Below, in pieces: positions 15,171 to 24,382 of a DNA stretch of 54,120 nt. Source of the DNA: Zobellella denitrificans (GTDB taxonomy: Bacteria; Pseudomonadota; Gammaproteobacteria; Enterobacterales; Aeromonadaceae). Below the pieces are notes generated by a model that saw nothing but the letters and a program-made list of their open reading frames with translations, was not told the DNA's origin and searched no databases. The stretch covers positions 1 to 54,120 of the forward strand of contig NZ_NMUO01000014.1 of NCBI RefSeq assembly GCF_002237365.1, read 5' to 3'. Each line of letters starts with the position of its first letter. Position 1 is the stretch's first letter. Position numbers and translations under genes: made by a program.

Positions 15171-17062
15171 GACTCTATTTCCATAATAAAGCGAGATTTT
15201 CGCTGAAACTTTGTATCTCCCCAAGGCATCATTCTTTGTTTCGGATAGGAGACATAGAGCCATCGCTTGGCTCTTGTGACAGCGACAAAAGCGTTATTCC
15301 TCTCCTCATCAAGCTCCTTTACGGCATTTGCTCTATAGTCTGGAAAAACACCTTCACACATGCCAATTAAAAACACGATATCCTTTTCGAGCCCCTTCAT
15401 AGTATGAACAGTGCTCAACGTTAAGCCATCATCAAGGACATTGTCAGAAAGTTGACCGAGGGCTAATGCATTACGAAATGCAACCAAAGAATCCCCCAGC
15501 CCCTTTCGCTTGAATCGCGTCCAAGTGCGATTGAATTCATCGAGTTCTTCTAAGCTCAGCTTTACGTCTTCTATTCTGCCGTCGGAAGCATCATTATGAT
15601 TTTCAACCAATGAGGTAAGACGGGCATTAAAATCCCTAACTAACCTGGGAATTTTAGGGCTATCAAGATCCAAGTTATCAATCGCATAAAGTAGCTCTTG
15701 GAATATCTCGGAGTACTCATCAGCTGATGATGAGGTTTTCGCTGCTAAATCTTGCAATACATTTGCTGTCCAATTGTCTGGCTCAGAAATGCCCAGCACC
15801 TGACATAATTTCTTCCCATCCACCCAGTCTTTAGAGTTCAGCTTCACTCGTATGGCATAGTCCAAAATTTTCCCAAATCGAGTAGATGGCTCAAGCTGTC
15901 TTTCACCCTTTCTCAATGAGTAAGGTATTGAATTATCCTCAAGACATTTTTCAAGTTTGGAAAAAACGAATCGATTGCGGCCAATTACCACCATATTGCC
16001 AAGCGATATTTCGCCTTCAATCTCATCGTGAACTTTCAAATCCAAAAGATTTCTTATGGTAGCAACAACCGCCGCAGCTTCATCTTCTTCCGAATCAAAC
16101 TCTGAAACCTTTACGCAACCTTCTAATGCGTAATCCATTTCTGCTTGTGAGCCTGGCCGCAACTTGTTTGCCACACGAATCACGGCCTTAGTGCTGCGAT
16201 AGTTTTCCTTCAACTCAAATTTTTGAGGTGTAAAGTCATCAACAAAACGTGAACAAAGATAGTCTTTTGATGACCCATTAAACCCATAAATCATTTGATT
16301 AGGGTCTCCTACCATCAAAACACTTTTTATTACATCACCGCAAAGTACCTTGACAAATTCATACTGTGCTTTATTCAGGTCTTGGGCTTCGTCAACGCAG
16401 ATATGCTTATAGTGTGAGCGGTATATTTTTGCGATCCAATCATGATCTAGCAGTATTTTATGCGCATACACTAAAATGTCGTCATAATCGATCCCACCAC
16501 TATTAAGCAGTGCCGCCTGATAATCCTTATAAATTTTCCAGATATTGTTATTTGGATATAACTCAGAGACTTCGAGTTCTGTAAGTAGCTCCCTTTTAAC
16601 CTTCGAGAAAAAATCCATATAGGATTGCAGGTTTCTTTCCCTGTTTTTTAATTCTTTTGAATCGGAAATGTTTAGATAGTCATCTATATCAATGCCATCT
16701 TCACGCAAAGACTGCATAAAGACTTCCATACGGTCTTTATCTCTATCATATATGTGCAACTCCGACGGTAAGCCAACGGTATGACCATATTTCTCTAAAA
16801 TCCGCTGTGCGACCGAGTGAATCGTCGCAATCCAGGCCCTGTCCTCCACCTGCTCTAAGTCAGCTAAGCGCGCACTCATCTCTTCGGCCGCTTTATTGGT
16901 GAAGGTAAGAGCGATAACACCCTCTTTCTTGGTTTCCCCCAGAATATGCCGGACACGCTCTGTCAGTACTCGTGTCTTACCTGATCCAGCTGAAGCAAGA
17001 ACTTGAATAGCCGTATCTAAAGGAGCTTCAACTATCTGGCGCTGGGCATTGGATAAATTCAT
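15167..17062 (-). CDS. gajB: Gabija system helicase GajB (UvrD/Rep-like)
   Basis: A 631-aa SF1 helicase: Walker A ASAGSGKT at 23-30, motif Ia LTFTNKAAEEMSARL, Walker B VDEAQD near 220, GDPNQMIYGF near 255, STVHTMKGLE (motif V) and VAVTRAKRWLYVSYP (motif VI) near the end. In Gabija, GajB works with the GajA nuclease to sense phage nucleotide depletion and degrade DNA. It starts one base after the gajA stop, behind CCGGAG at a good distance; an in-frame ATG at 17101 inside gajA is the alternative. The gene is clearly more AT-rich than hsdM and hsdR around it, and it ends in an ATGA overlap with hsdR. Confidence 0.9.
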   Translation of the reverse strand: MNLSNAQRQIVEAPLDTAIQVLASAGSGKTRVLTERVRHILGETKKEGVIALTFTNKAAEEMSARLADLEQVEDRAWIATIHSVAQRILEKYGHTVGLPSELHIYDRDKDRMEVFMQSLREDGIDIDDYLNISDSKELKNRERNLQSYMDFFSKVKRELLTELEVSELYPNNNIWKIYKDYQAALLNSGGIDYDDILVYAHKILLDHDWIAKIYRSHYKHICVDEAQDLNKAQYEFVKVLCGDVIKSVLMVGDPNQMIYGFNGSSKDYLCSRFVDDFTPQKFELKENYRSTKAVIRVANKLRPGSQAEMDYALEGCVKVSEFDSEEDEAAAVVATIRNLLDLKVHDEIEGEISLGNMVVIGRNRFVFSKLEKCLEDNSIPYSLRKGERQLEPSTRFGKILDYAIRVKLNSKDWVDGKKLCQVLGISEPDNWTANVLQDLAAKTSSSADEYSEIFQELLYAIDNLDLDSPKIPRLVRDFNARLTSLVENHNDASDGRIEDVKLSLEELDEFNRTWTRFKRKGLGDSLVAFRNALALGQLSDNVLDDGLTLSTVHTMKGLEKDIVFLIGMCEGVFPDYRANAVKELDEERNNAFVAVTRAKRWLYVSYPKQRMMPWGDTKFQRKSRFIMEIES

Positions 17063-17063
17063 A

Positions 17064-18881
17064 TCAGACTCCGGACTCAATTTTTTTGAATAATTCAACA
17101 ACCTTCACCGGAAGCTTTTCTTTTGGCAACTTAGTCAGATTATCGGTAATTGCCTTTGCATAAAGCGGCTTACTTGAATCCAGAATATCAAGGATAGCTC
17201 GAACTCGCCCATCATCACCGGAGTAATCTCTGTGCACATCTTCAAAAATAGGTTGCCTGCAAGTTTCACAGCTTGGCTTATCAGTTCTAATCCGTTTTAA
17301 GAACGTACCATCTCGTTTTTCAATCCACTTATTCAGTGCATCACTTCCAGCAACCTCCTGAATAGTTTCTTCAATAAGATCTTTATAACCCTCGCTTAAC
17401 AGATAACCTTCAAAGTCAGTCCCTTCAAGTATGGTGATATTGGGTGCGTTCTCGATGTCAGTAGGCCCAAAAATTTTTTCATAATTTTTTCTGAGGTCTT
17501 CAACCGTTTTAACTTCACCATCACTAAATATGAACACGGGGATATTGAGGTCTTTCGCCAAAATAAGGAACGGACGATATTTCGCTCCTGAGCCATTAAC
17601 ACCCAAAAAATTTATACCGAGCGAAAAGGGGCTTTTTCCAGTGTAGGACTCAAACAGTTCAGGTAGGGCTTGCTCTTCAGTCTCCCCTTCTGATAAGACT
17701 ATCGCTTTAGAGAACAAAATCTCACCACGGGAGTGAACGACCTCTCTTTTCAATTTCCTTAGATCATCATTTTCAAACTCGGCTCTAAGCTGATATACCT
17801 GAACTGAATTATCCTGCTTGCTTAGGTACTTAATTTCATGCAGCTCAGCCAAGCCCGCAATATATGGCGAGTGGGTGCTAATAATGACCTGCCCAGGCAC
17901 ATCGATGAGCTGCCTGTACAATGTCCTCTGTGCATTCGGGTGCAGGTGTGCTTCAGGCTCCTCGGCAGCCATAATTGGGAAAAACGGCTCAGCTTCCTCT
18001 TCGTGATTCTTGGCCAAGAGTTCAGTGAAGGCTTTAACGGTCAACATGGACGCCCAACTACGCGTACCCATACCGTGATATTCCATCGAGAATGAGCTCC
18101 TATCTGATTCGCCAAAATTCACACTAAATCGCTTTGAAAGATCACGAATCTTCTTGGGAAATGGGGTAAGCTCTGTTTGGCCAGCCCCTTCAAATGATTG
18201 AGTTAGATTGTCCAGATGGGTTTTCAATCGCTTGAGTGGTTCGCTCTTCTCGATAGCCTCTTTATTGACTTCAGCCACCATCCGCTCCAGCTCAGCAACG
18301 TCTTTATCGTCGTACTCAACGCTTGATAGCACACGCCCAACAAATGAAGATTTCTCTTTCAATTCATTATGTATATCTCGTTGAGCATCAATAGAAATGA
18401 AAGGCACAGACTCCAGCCGTTTTCCAAGCTTTTTTCTATAGCTAACTTCTTCCCATCCGGCATTCTCTGGCCACGATTCCATTTCGTAACGATCAATAAT
18501 GTATCCACCTTTTACTCTATCCGGTTTCGCGGTCGTTCTAATTGCCACATACTGTTTTCCGCCAGCCTCTGCCTGAATTTTAGCGCCAAACTCCTGCTGC
18601 CAACTCTCTGAAAATTCGCTGGCTCTAGCACCACCTTCGACGGGTATCAATCTAATGTCTATTGTGATCGTATCTTGGCGCTTACCATCTTCACCGATGT
18701 GAAAATCTTCATCGGACAAATAGCGCGAGTAGTCTCCGATTGCTAATTGCAATGCTTTTATAACTGATGTTTTACCGGCATTGTTTTGCCCTAGCAATAC
18801 AGTAACTCTCGGTAAGGTCATCTCGATATTGGATATACCCCGAAAGCCGCATATACGAATAATATCTATTTGGATACTCAT
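17064..18881 (-). CDS. gajA: Gabija system endonuclease GajA (OLD-family ATPase-TOPRIM)
   Basis: A 605-aa OLD-family nuclease. Its ABC-type ATPase has Walker A GQNNAGKTS at 31-39, a signature-like GMGTRSW near 270, Walker B MAAEEPEAHLHP around 304-315 and an H-loop STHSPY at 335-340. The TOPRIM domain follows with VLSEGETEE (Glu near 398) and IFSDGE (Asp near 454). Next to a UvrD-like helicase this is the exact two-gene signature of Gabija. In characterised systems GajA nicks DNA when ATP/NTP levels drop. The ATG overlaps the hsdS stop (ATGA). A CETC cluster near residue 545 might be structural. AT-rich compared with the hsd genes on either side. Confidence 0.92.
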   Translation of the reverse strand: MSIQIDIIRICGFRGISNIEMTLPRVTVLLGQNNAGKTSVIKALQLAIGDYSRYLSDEDFHIGEDGKRQDTITIDIRLIPVEGGARASEFSESWQQEFGAKIQAEAGGKQYVAIRTTAKPDRVKGGYIIDRYEMESWPENAGWEEVSYRKKLGKRLESVPFISIDAQRDIHNELKEKSSFVGRVLSSVEYDDKDVAELERMVAEVNKEAIEKSEPLKRLKTHLDNLTQSFEGAGQTELTPFPKKIRDLSKRFSVNFGESDRSSFSMEYHGMGTRSWASMLTVKAFTELLAKNHEEEAEPFFPIMAAEEPEAHLHPNAQRTLYRQLIDVPGQVIISTHSPYIAGLAELHEIKYLSKQDNSVQVYQLRAEFENDDLRKLKREVVHSRGEILFSKAIVLSEGETEEQALPELFESYTGKSPFSLGINFLGVNGSGAKYRPFLILAKDLNIPVFIFSDGEVKTVEDLRKNYEKIFGPTDIENAPNITILEGTDFEGYLLSEGYKDLIEETIQEVAGSDALNKWIEKRDGTFLKRIRTDKPSCETCRQPIFEDVHRDYSGDDGRVRAILDILDSSKPLYAKAITDNLTKLPKEKLPVKVVELFKKIESGV

Positions 18882-20164
18882 ATAGCTTCACTCCATTGAC
18901 TCAAGCGCGTCTTACCCGTCAGCAAATCTTGCATCATGCCTTGTTTGATTTGACGGTTTTTACCAAGATATTGTTCCAGCGCCTGAGTTTCCTCGTCCAT
19001 ATCGGACAGTATGGTGGCGATGGCGCTTTGTTCTTCTAAACATGGAAAGGTAGCCATTACACCTTCAATCGTACTTGCGTTAAGGCTTGGCACACCTGAA
19101 GCTTCGTTATATTGCATCCAATCAATCATGCAAAATTTATAGAAAATAAACTTTGCACTGGCACTACTAGATATCTCCGAGTAAAAAAGAGTGTCTACCG
19201 TCCAGAACGGTTTCTCTATATATCTGGGTTTATTGATAGTGCCTTTGCGGCCAATTAAAACTGAAGGTTTATCATACAAAAAATCTGTTGCTGCACCCAT
19301 TTGTCCGCCGGTGCCATAAATAGGATACTGACCACTAGATGATTCTACATTTGTTTGGTTTTTTCCATGGCGAATAGATAGTAAGCAGCCAAAGGGAACA
19401 ACCTCCCAATCCTCCGGTATCTCCCCCAGCTCGCTGGTTTTATAGCCTTTGGGACTGCCATCGGGCCAAGTGGCGAACTGCGGCAGGCGAGTACGGCCGG
19501 TCAGCAGTTGCTGCATGGTGGCGGTTTTAATGGCCTGCTTCTTGGCGACCAGGGCTTCCAGGCTGCCGAGCAGCGCATCCATATCGGACAACGCATTGGC
19601 AATGGCGGTTTGTTCTTCTTTAGGTGGGAAAGGAATCTTAATGCTCTTAACAATCCCACCACTCAAATTTTCTTGTCCACCAGAATTACTGAGCTCTCTA
19701 ATGCTCTCATACATAGAATTAAGCACATGCAAAACATACGTATTTGTGTTTAAATCCTTTAATTCAATTGAAGCACACGCTTGGTTTATTGTTGCATCAA
19801 AACCAAGCAATGCTACTTTCCCTCGAGTTTTACCTTGCCCATACATGGCCATTAATATGGAGCCAGCCTTGCACCGCTTAACAGAGGATCTTTCAACACC
19901 TTTTGGGGTTATGAACTCATTGGCATTATTGATCACTTGGCCATCTATGAGTGTCGTTGTAACCCATGGAATATCACCGCCCCAATACTCAGCCACTTTA
20001 CGGTTTGGCGTTCCTCCAGAAAAAACTGTTGCTAACTCACCAATGGTTTTATATTCCCAATCCTCCGGAATCACACCTACTTCGGTCTGCTTATACCCTG
20101 CCGGCACCACCTGCTCCGCTGTTGCCAGTTCTTTTTCGCTCACTTGCGCCACCTGATTATTCAT
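18878..20164 (-). CDS. hsdS: Type I restriction specificity subunit S (HsdS)
   Basis: A 428-aa specificity subunit with two target recognition domains. The two halves start with near-repeats, YKQTEVGVIPEDWE (about residue 30) and YKTSELGEIPEDWE (about 240), and each ends in a conserved helix (EEQTAIANALSDMDALL and EEQSAIATILSDMDEET) that sets the spacing between half-sites. The recognition domains themselves are noticeably AT-richer than the conserved spacers, the mosaic expected from domain exchange. ATG at 20164 overlaps the DUF1016 stop by eight bases; in-frame codons further upstream are less likely starts. The DNA sequence recognised cannot be read from this. Confidence 0.93.
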   Translation of the reverse strand: MNNQVAQVSEKELATAEQVVPAGYKQTEVGVIPEDWEYKTIGELATVFSGGTPNRKVAEYWGGDIPWVTTTLIDGQVINNANEFITPKGVERSSVKRCKAGSILMAMYGQGKTRGKVALLGFDATINQACASIELKDLNTNTYVLHVLNSMYESIRELSNSGGQENLSGGIVKSIKIPFPPKEEQTAIANALSDMDALLGSLEALVAKKQAIKTATMQQLLTGRTRLPQFATWPDGSPKGYKTSELGEIPEDWEVVPFGCLLSIRHGKNQTNVESSSGQYPIYGTGGQMGAATDFLYDKPSVLIGRKGTINKPRYIEKPFWTVDTLFYSEISSSASAKFIFYKFCMIDWMQYNEASGVPSLNASTIEGVMATFPCLEEQSAIATILSDMDEETQALEQYLGKNRQIKQGMMQDLLTGKTRLSQWSEAI

Positions 20165-21116
20165 TGCTGTCTTCCTGCTCAAATGATTGCGACAATTGCG
20201 CCATGGCCCTGGCCCGCTCGCGCTCCAGCTCCCGCTTCAGCTCTTCTTCGCTGGGCAAATAGGGCAGGTATTTGGCGGCAAACAGCTGTTTTTTGTCTGC
20301 CAGCACGGAATATTTCACCACGGCTTCGCTCTTTTCGCTGCACAGCACCAGACCAATGGTGGGGTTGTCGTCGTCGCCCTTGCGCTGCTCGTCATACAGG
20401 CGTACATAGGTGTCCATCTGGCCAATGTCCTGATGCCTGAGTTTGCCCAGCTTCAGATCCACCAGCAGAAAGCACTTGAGCTTGAAGTTGTAAAACACCA
20501 AATCGATATAGAAGTCTTCGTCGTCAAAGCGAATGCGCTGCTGGCGCTCCACAAAGGCAAAGCCCTTGCCCAGCTCCAGCAAAAACTGCTGCAGGGCGGT
20601 TTCGGCCAGAGGCTGGGTCAGCTGGTCGGCCTCCTGCTGCACCAGTGCCTTGTTCTGGCTGGCCAGCAGACGCTCATAATAAAGCGTGCCAATCTGCCGC
20701 TCCAGGGCGCGGGCGCTCCAGCTCTGGTTAATGGCTTCCTGCGTATACCAGCTTCGCGCAGCGGGGTTTTCTAGCCGCAGCAGGGTGCGGTAGTGGGTCC
20801 AGCTCAATTCGGGACGCAGTGCGTCTCGAATTGGAAACGCCTGATAAAACCGGCGCATATGCCTTAAATTGGTGACATCAAAACCCTTGCCCAGCCGGCT
20901 GGTCAGCTGTTGCGACAGGCTTTGCAGCTGCTGCCGGCCATATTCCGCGCGGCTTTGCCCCTGCTGCTCGTGCTCCACAATCAGCCGCCCCACTTCCCAG
21001 TAGCCTTGCACCATGGCGCTGTTTACCGCCTGCTGCACCCGGCCACGAGCCTGCTCTATCTGCTCGGCAATGGCTTGCGCCAGCCCGTCCAGGGCTTGCT
21101 CCCGTGGCCGGCTCAC
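20157..21116 (-). CDS. DUF1016/YhcG-family PD-(D/E)xK nuclease-domain protein in the hsd operon
   Basis: A 319-aa protein of the YhcG family: an N-terminal DUF1016 helical region (about 10-170, with WEVGRLIVEHEQ and FYQAFP) and a C-terminal PD-(D/E)xK nuclease fold with Asp205 in FYIDLVFYN and DLK at 220-222. It starts with GTG overlapping the hsdM stop (GTGA) and overlaps the hsdS start, so it is locked into the operon between the methyltransferase and specificity subunits. Family members are common near type I R-M and other defence genes; a role as an accessory nuclease is inferred, not shown. Confidence 0.88.
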   Translation of the reverse strand: MSRPREQALDGLAQAIAEQIEQARGRVQQAVNSAMVQGYWEVGRLIVEHEQQGQSRAEYGRQQLQSLSQQLTSRLGKGFDVTNLRHMRRFYQAFPIRDALRPELSWTHYRTLLRLENPAARSWYTQEAINQSWSARALERQIGTLYYERLLASQNKALVQQEADQLTQPLAETALQQFLLELGKGFAFVERQQRIRFDDEDFYIDLVFYNFKLKCFLLVDLKLGKLRHQDIGQMDTYVRLYDEQRKGDDDNPTIGLVLCSEKSEAVVKYSVLADKKQLFAAKYLPYLPSEEELKRELERERARAMAQLSQSFEQEDSNE

Positions 21117-23542
21117 AGGCTGAGCCCCATGGCTTTCAGGTGGCCGGCGACTTTCTCACTTAAATCTTGCACTGCCTGGGTCAGCTCGGGCAGCGGCTGG
21201 CTGTAGCGTTCTTCCAGCTGCTTGACCCGGTTGGCCAGCTGCTGGGTGACCCGTTCCACCTCGGCAGTAATGGCGCTCTTTAAATGGGCCAGCCATTTGT
21301 CCTGCACCATCAGGGTTTTAATGGCGTCGTCATCGAGCTTGCCGTATTGCCTGAATACCGCTTCGTCCAAGGCGTCCTGGGCATCCTTCAGTGCCTTTTT
21401 GGCACTGGCCTCGGCATCGAACAGCTTTTTGGCCTGCCTGAGGGCGGCTTTTTCTTCCGCATCACGAGCCTGCTTCAGGCGAGCGGTGACGCTTACCTTG
21501 GTGACCTTGTCCTTGTCGTTGAGGGCGTCGCTAAGCAGGCCGTCGTCACTGCTGTTTTCCTCGATAAAGCTTTCCAGCGCCTGGGTGGCGCCGTCCAGTT
21601 CCGCTTGCAGTTCATTTAGTGTGTTCTGTTCGTCCTTGAAATAACGGGCAACAATGAGCGCGGGCGAAATAAGCTCGGCCTTGTACTTCACCTTGTTGAT
21701 GACGAGATCCGGGGTTTCCTTCAGCTTTTCACCCCTGGCGGCCACCAGCTTGCGCAGTACCTTGCCAGCCGGCCAGCCGTCCTGCACCAGCACATATACA
21801 TCGTCCTGCATATCCTCGGCCCAGTAGTCCATCAGCAGCTGATATACATCGTATTTGCTGAGCAGGGGCATGTTGGCATAGCGGCTTAACAGGTCTTCCG
21901 ACAGATCAAAAATCAGCTCCTTGGGGCTGTCGCCCTTGGCGATTTCATCAAGCTTTGCGTCCTCGGCCCATTGGGTAAAGGGCACCAGGCTGCGCCCGGC
22001 AAAACTCTTGAACTCGTCGTGGGCCAGAATGGTGCTTTTCACCTCGGCGGCACTCACCAGTGCCCGGCTGTACCCTTTCCGCGCCGACGCGAACAGGGTG
22101 GCACGCAGGCTGGGGAACACTTGCCAGTAATCGGCCAGGGCGTCGATATCCCGGTTGGGTATGCCCCCTTGCAGATGGGCGGACAGGTCGTGCAGGTCTT
22201 CCGGGTCGCTTGAGTCAATGTAACGGGGAATGTTGAGGTTATAGTCGTTGGCCACGATTTCTCTCAGGGGCACATGGCGGCTGAAGCGTGGCAGCTCAAT
22301 GCCTTTGGTGAACACATCCACGATTTTATGAATGTCCTGGCTGCGCAGCCGGTTCTTGTTGCCGTCCTTTATAAAGCCCTTGCTGGCATCCACCATAAAG
22401 ATGCCCTGCCCGGCCTCGCCTGCCCGGCTGCGGGCTCGGGATTTGTCCAGCACGATAATGCAGGCGGGAATGCCGGTGCCATAAAACAGGTTGGCGGGCA
22501 GGCCGATAATGCCCTTGATGTAGCCCTGCCTGATCAGGTTTTCACGAATGCGGGCCTCGGCGTTGCCGCGAAACAGCACACCGTGGGGCAAAATCACCGC
22601 CCCCTTGCCATTGCTGTTCAGGCTTTTGAGAATATGCAGCAAAAAGGCGTAGTCGCCGTTTTTCTCCGGCGGTATGCCCCATTCAAAGCGGCCAAATTCA
22701 TCTTCTGCCGGGTTCAGGCCGCTGGTCCAGTTTTTGTTGGAAAACGGCGGGTTGGCCACGGCAAAGTCGAAGGTCTTGAGCTGGCCGTTGTCGTCCTTCC
22801 ACTGGGGCGCACTCAGGGTGTTGCCCTTCCAGATCTTGGCGGTGGCGTTGTCGTGCAAAATCATGTTCATGCGGGCCAGGGCGCTGGTGGCGTTATCCAT
22901 TTCCTGGCCATAGATGGACAGGCCCCTGGGCGCCTCGTCACTGGCCTTGAGCAGCAGGGAGCCGGAGCCACAGGTGGGGTCGTAAACGGTGGCTTCCTGG
23001 GAAGTGTCTTTGTTAATGCCCACCACCTTGGCCAGAATGCGCGACACTTCCGACGGGGTATAAAACTGGCCCTTGCTCTTGCCGGACTCGGTGGCGAAGT
23101 GGCGCATCAGGTATTCGTAGGCATCCCCCAGCAGGTCGTCGCCCTCGGCCCGGTTGGCCGAGAGATCAATGCCCTCAAAAATGCCGATAAGGTTCGACAG
23201 CCGGTCGATCATGTCCTTGCCACGGCCCAGCTTGTCTTCGTCGTTGAAGTCGGCCACATCGATCACGCCCTTGAGATCGTTCTCTTGTGCCAGGGCGCTG
23301 ATGATCTTGTTGATCTTGTCACCAATTTCCTTGTCGCCCTTCAGCGCCACCATGTCGTCAAAGCTCGCCCCCGGCGGCACTTCAATCATGGAGTAAGGAT
23401 TGTCCCTGGCCTTGTCGGACACGTATTTCATGAACAACAGGGTAAGCACATAGTCCTTGTACTGGGAGGCATCCATGCCGCCACGCAGCTGATCGCAGCT
23501 GGCCCAGAGGGAGGAATAAAGTGCGGTTTTTTTAATGGCCAT
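21113..23542 (-). CDS. hsdM: Type I restriction-modification DNA methyltransferase subunit M (HsdM), long form
   Basis: An 809-aa N6-adenine methyltransferase. HsdM N-terminal helices occupy about 1-130; SAM motif DPTCGSG is at 188-194 and the catalytic NPPF at 264-267. Residues ~480-809 form an added C-terminal region with long coiled-coil stretches (AELDGATQALESFIEE, KQLEERYSQPLP), which makes it ~300 aa longer than E. coli EcoKI HsdM and resembles the extended HsdM class. The ATG at 23542 has an AAGGA ribosome site; the frame extends upstream without a better start. It is the first gene of the seven-gene defence operon and protects host DNA from HsdR. Confidence 0.93.
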   Translation of the reverse strand: MAIKKTALYSSLWASCDQLRGGMDASQYKDYVLTLLFMKYVSDKARDNPYSMIEVPPGASFDDMVALKGDKEIGDKINKIISALAQENDLKGVIDVADFNDEDKLGRGKDMIDRLSNLIGIFEGIDLSANRAEGDDLLGDAYEYLMRHFATESGKSKGQFYTPSEVSRILAKVVGINKDTSQEATVYDPTCGSGSLLLKASDEAPRGLSIYGQEMDNATSALARMNMILHDNATAKIWKGNTLSAPQWKDDNGQLKTFDFAVANPPFSNKNWTSGLNPAEDEFGRFEWGIPPEKNGDYAFLLHILKSLNSNGKGAVILPHGVLFRGNAEARIRENLIRQGYIKGIIGLPANLFYGTGIPACIIVLDKSRARSRAGEAGQGIFMVDASKGFIKDGNKNRLRSQDIHKIVDVFTKGIELPRFSRHVPLREIVANDYNLNIPRYIDSSDPEDLHDLSAHLQGGIPNRDIDALADYWQVFPSLRATLFASARKGYSRALVSAAEVKSTILAHDEFKSFAGRSLVPFTQWAEDAKLDEIAKGDSPKELIFDLSEDLLSRYANMPLLSKYDVYQLLMDYWAEDMQDDVYVLVQDGWPAGKVLRKLVAARGEKLKETPDLVINKVKYKAELISPALIVARYFKDEQNTLNELQAELDGATQALESFIEENSSDDGLLSDALNDKDKVTKVSVTARLKQARDAEEKAALRQAKKLFDAEASAKKALKDAQDALDEAVFRQYGKLDDDAIKTLMVQDKWLAHLKSAITAEVERVTQQLANRVKQLEERYSQPLPELTQAVQDLSEKVAGHLKAMGLSL

Positions 23543-23850
23543 GGAGATCCTTGAAAGCACGATAAGAAATGACGAAAAAGTCGCCAAATCAGGCAAATAA
23601 AGAGATAAGGCAAAGTATGCCTAAGCTGCTTCAGGCTGACCAGCCTTCGTTAAAGAGTCCATAGACCCGCCCGGTCAAGCGGTGGAAGCGGTAAAGCTGG
23701 TGCTCCTGCCCTCATTACTGACAGCACCCTGGCGCAGGAACAATGGCACTGGCCAACGCAAATTCCCCATCTGGCCCTTGCGGCCTGAGCGCGCTTTGGC
23801 TCGAATGGCGAAGTGTTTCACTCAGGATCCATTCTAACCAGGGAGCTGTT
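23543..23850. other. Divergent intergenic region between hsdM and the thiamine-binding gene
   Basis: No gene is apparent in these 308 bases. The side next to hsdM is AT-rich and holds its likely promoter. A small hairpin, AGGCT GACC AGCCT, lies near 23634-23647. No TPP riboswitch signature (CUGAGA plus ACCUGAU... pairing) was found ahead of the thiamine-binding gene. Confidence 0.5.
23559..23587 (-). promoter_or_regulatory. Candidate promoter of the hsdM-led defence operon
   Basis: On the minus strand TTGGCG (23582-23587) and TATCGT (23559-23564) are separated by exactly 17 bases, close enough to sigma-70 consensus, and lie 17 bases upstream of the hsdM ATG. A leader this short would leave little room for control by a 5' untranslated region. 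No operator palindrome was seen. Confidence 0.4.
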
Positions 23851-24153
23851 ATGTACGTACTGATGGATATCATGGTCTCGCCCGGCGGCGTTGGCGTGTC
23901 GGTGTCGCCTTATGTGGCCATGTGCCAGCAAATTTTTGAGGATGCCGGCCTGGTGCACACCATGCACGGCTACGGCACCAATGTGGAAGGCGAATGGGAT
24001 GAGGTGATGGCGGCGGTCAAGCGCTGCCACGAGGTGCTGCACGATGCCGGCGCCGTGCGCATTACCAGCCATATCAAGCTGGGCACCCGCAACGACCGGG
24101 CGCAGACCATGGCCGACAAGGTCGCCAGCGTGCAACAAAAGCTGGGCGGCTAG
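23851..24153 (+). CDS. MTH1187/YkoF-type thiamine-binding protein
   Basis: A 100-aa protein of the MTH1187 family (ferredoxin-like fold, thiamine-binding). The opening MYVLMDIMVSPGGVG and the later HGYGTNVEGEWDEVMAAVKRCHEVLH are typical. Members bind thiamine or hydroxymethylpyrimidine-like ligands in the cytoplasm and are often single genes. A GGGAGC ribosome site lies upstream. Divergent from the defence operon; no linkage to it is expected. Confidence 0.85.
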   Translation: MYVLMDIMVSPGGVGVSVSPYVAMCQQIFEDAGLVHTMHGYGTNVEGEWDEVMAAVKRCHEVLHDAGAVRITSHIKLGTRNDRAQTMADKVASVQQKLGG

Positions 24154-24382
24154 AGTGCCATATGGTTTAAAAATCAAGCGGTCAGGCGTGTGTTATCCCT
24201 GCCACTCTTCTCGTCGGCGGCAAACGATGTTTGCAGATTGGCACCTTGGCTGGTGGAGCGCAGGCGGGCCTACCACACCCAGCTTTAAAGAGGCTGAGGC
24301 AGAACAGGCATCGCGGGCTGGGCTGTGCCTTCGCCCACCTCGGCGCCACTCTCATGCGGGCGGGCCGCCCGCGCCCCAAGCA

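Noticed and set aside
23543-23850. TPP riboswitch before the thiamine-binding protein
   Set aside because: Conserved THI-box segments are absent.
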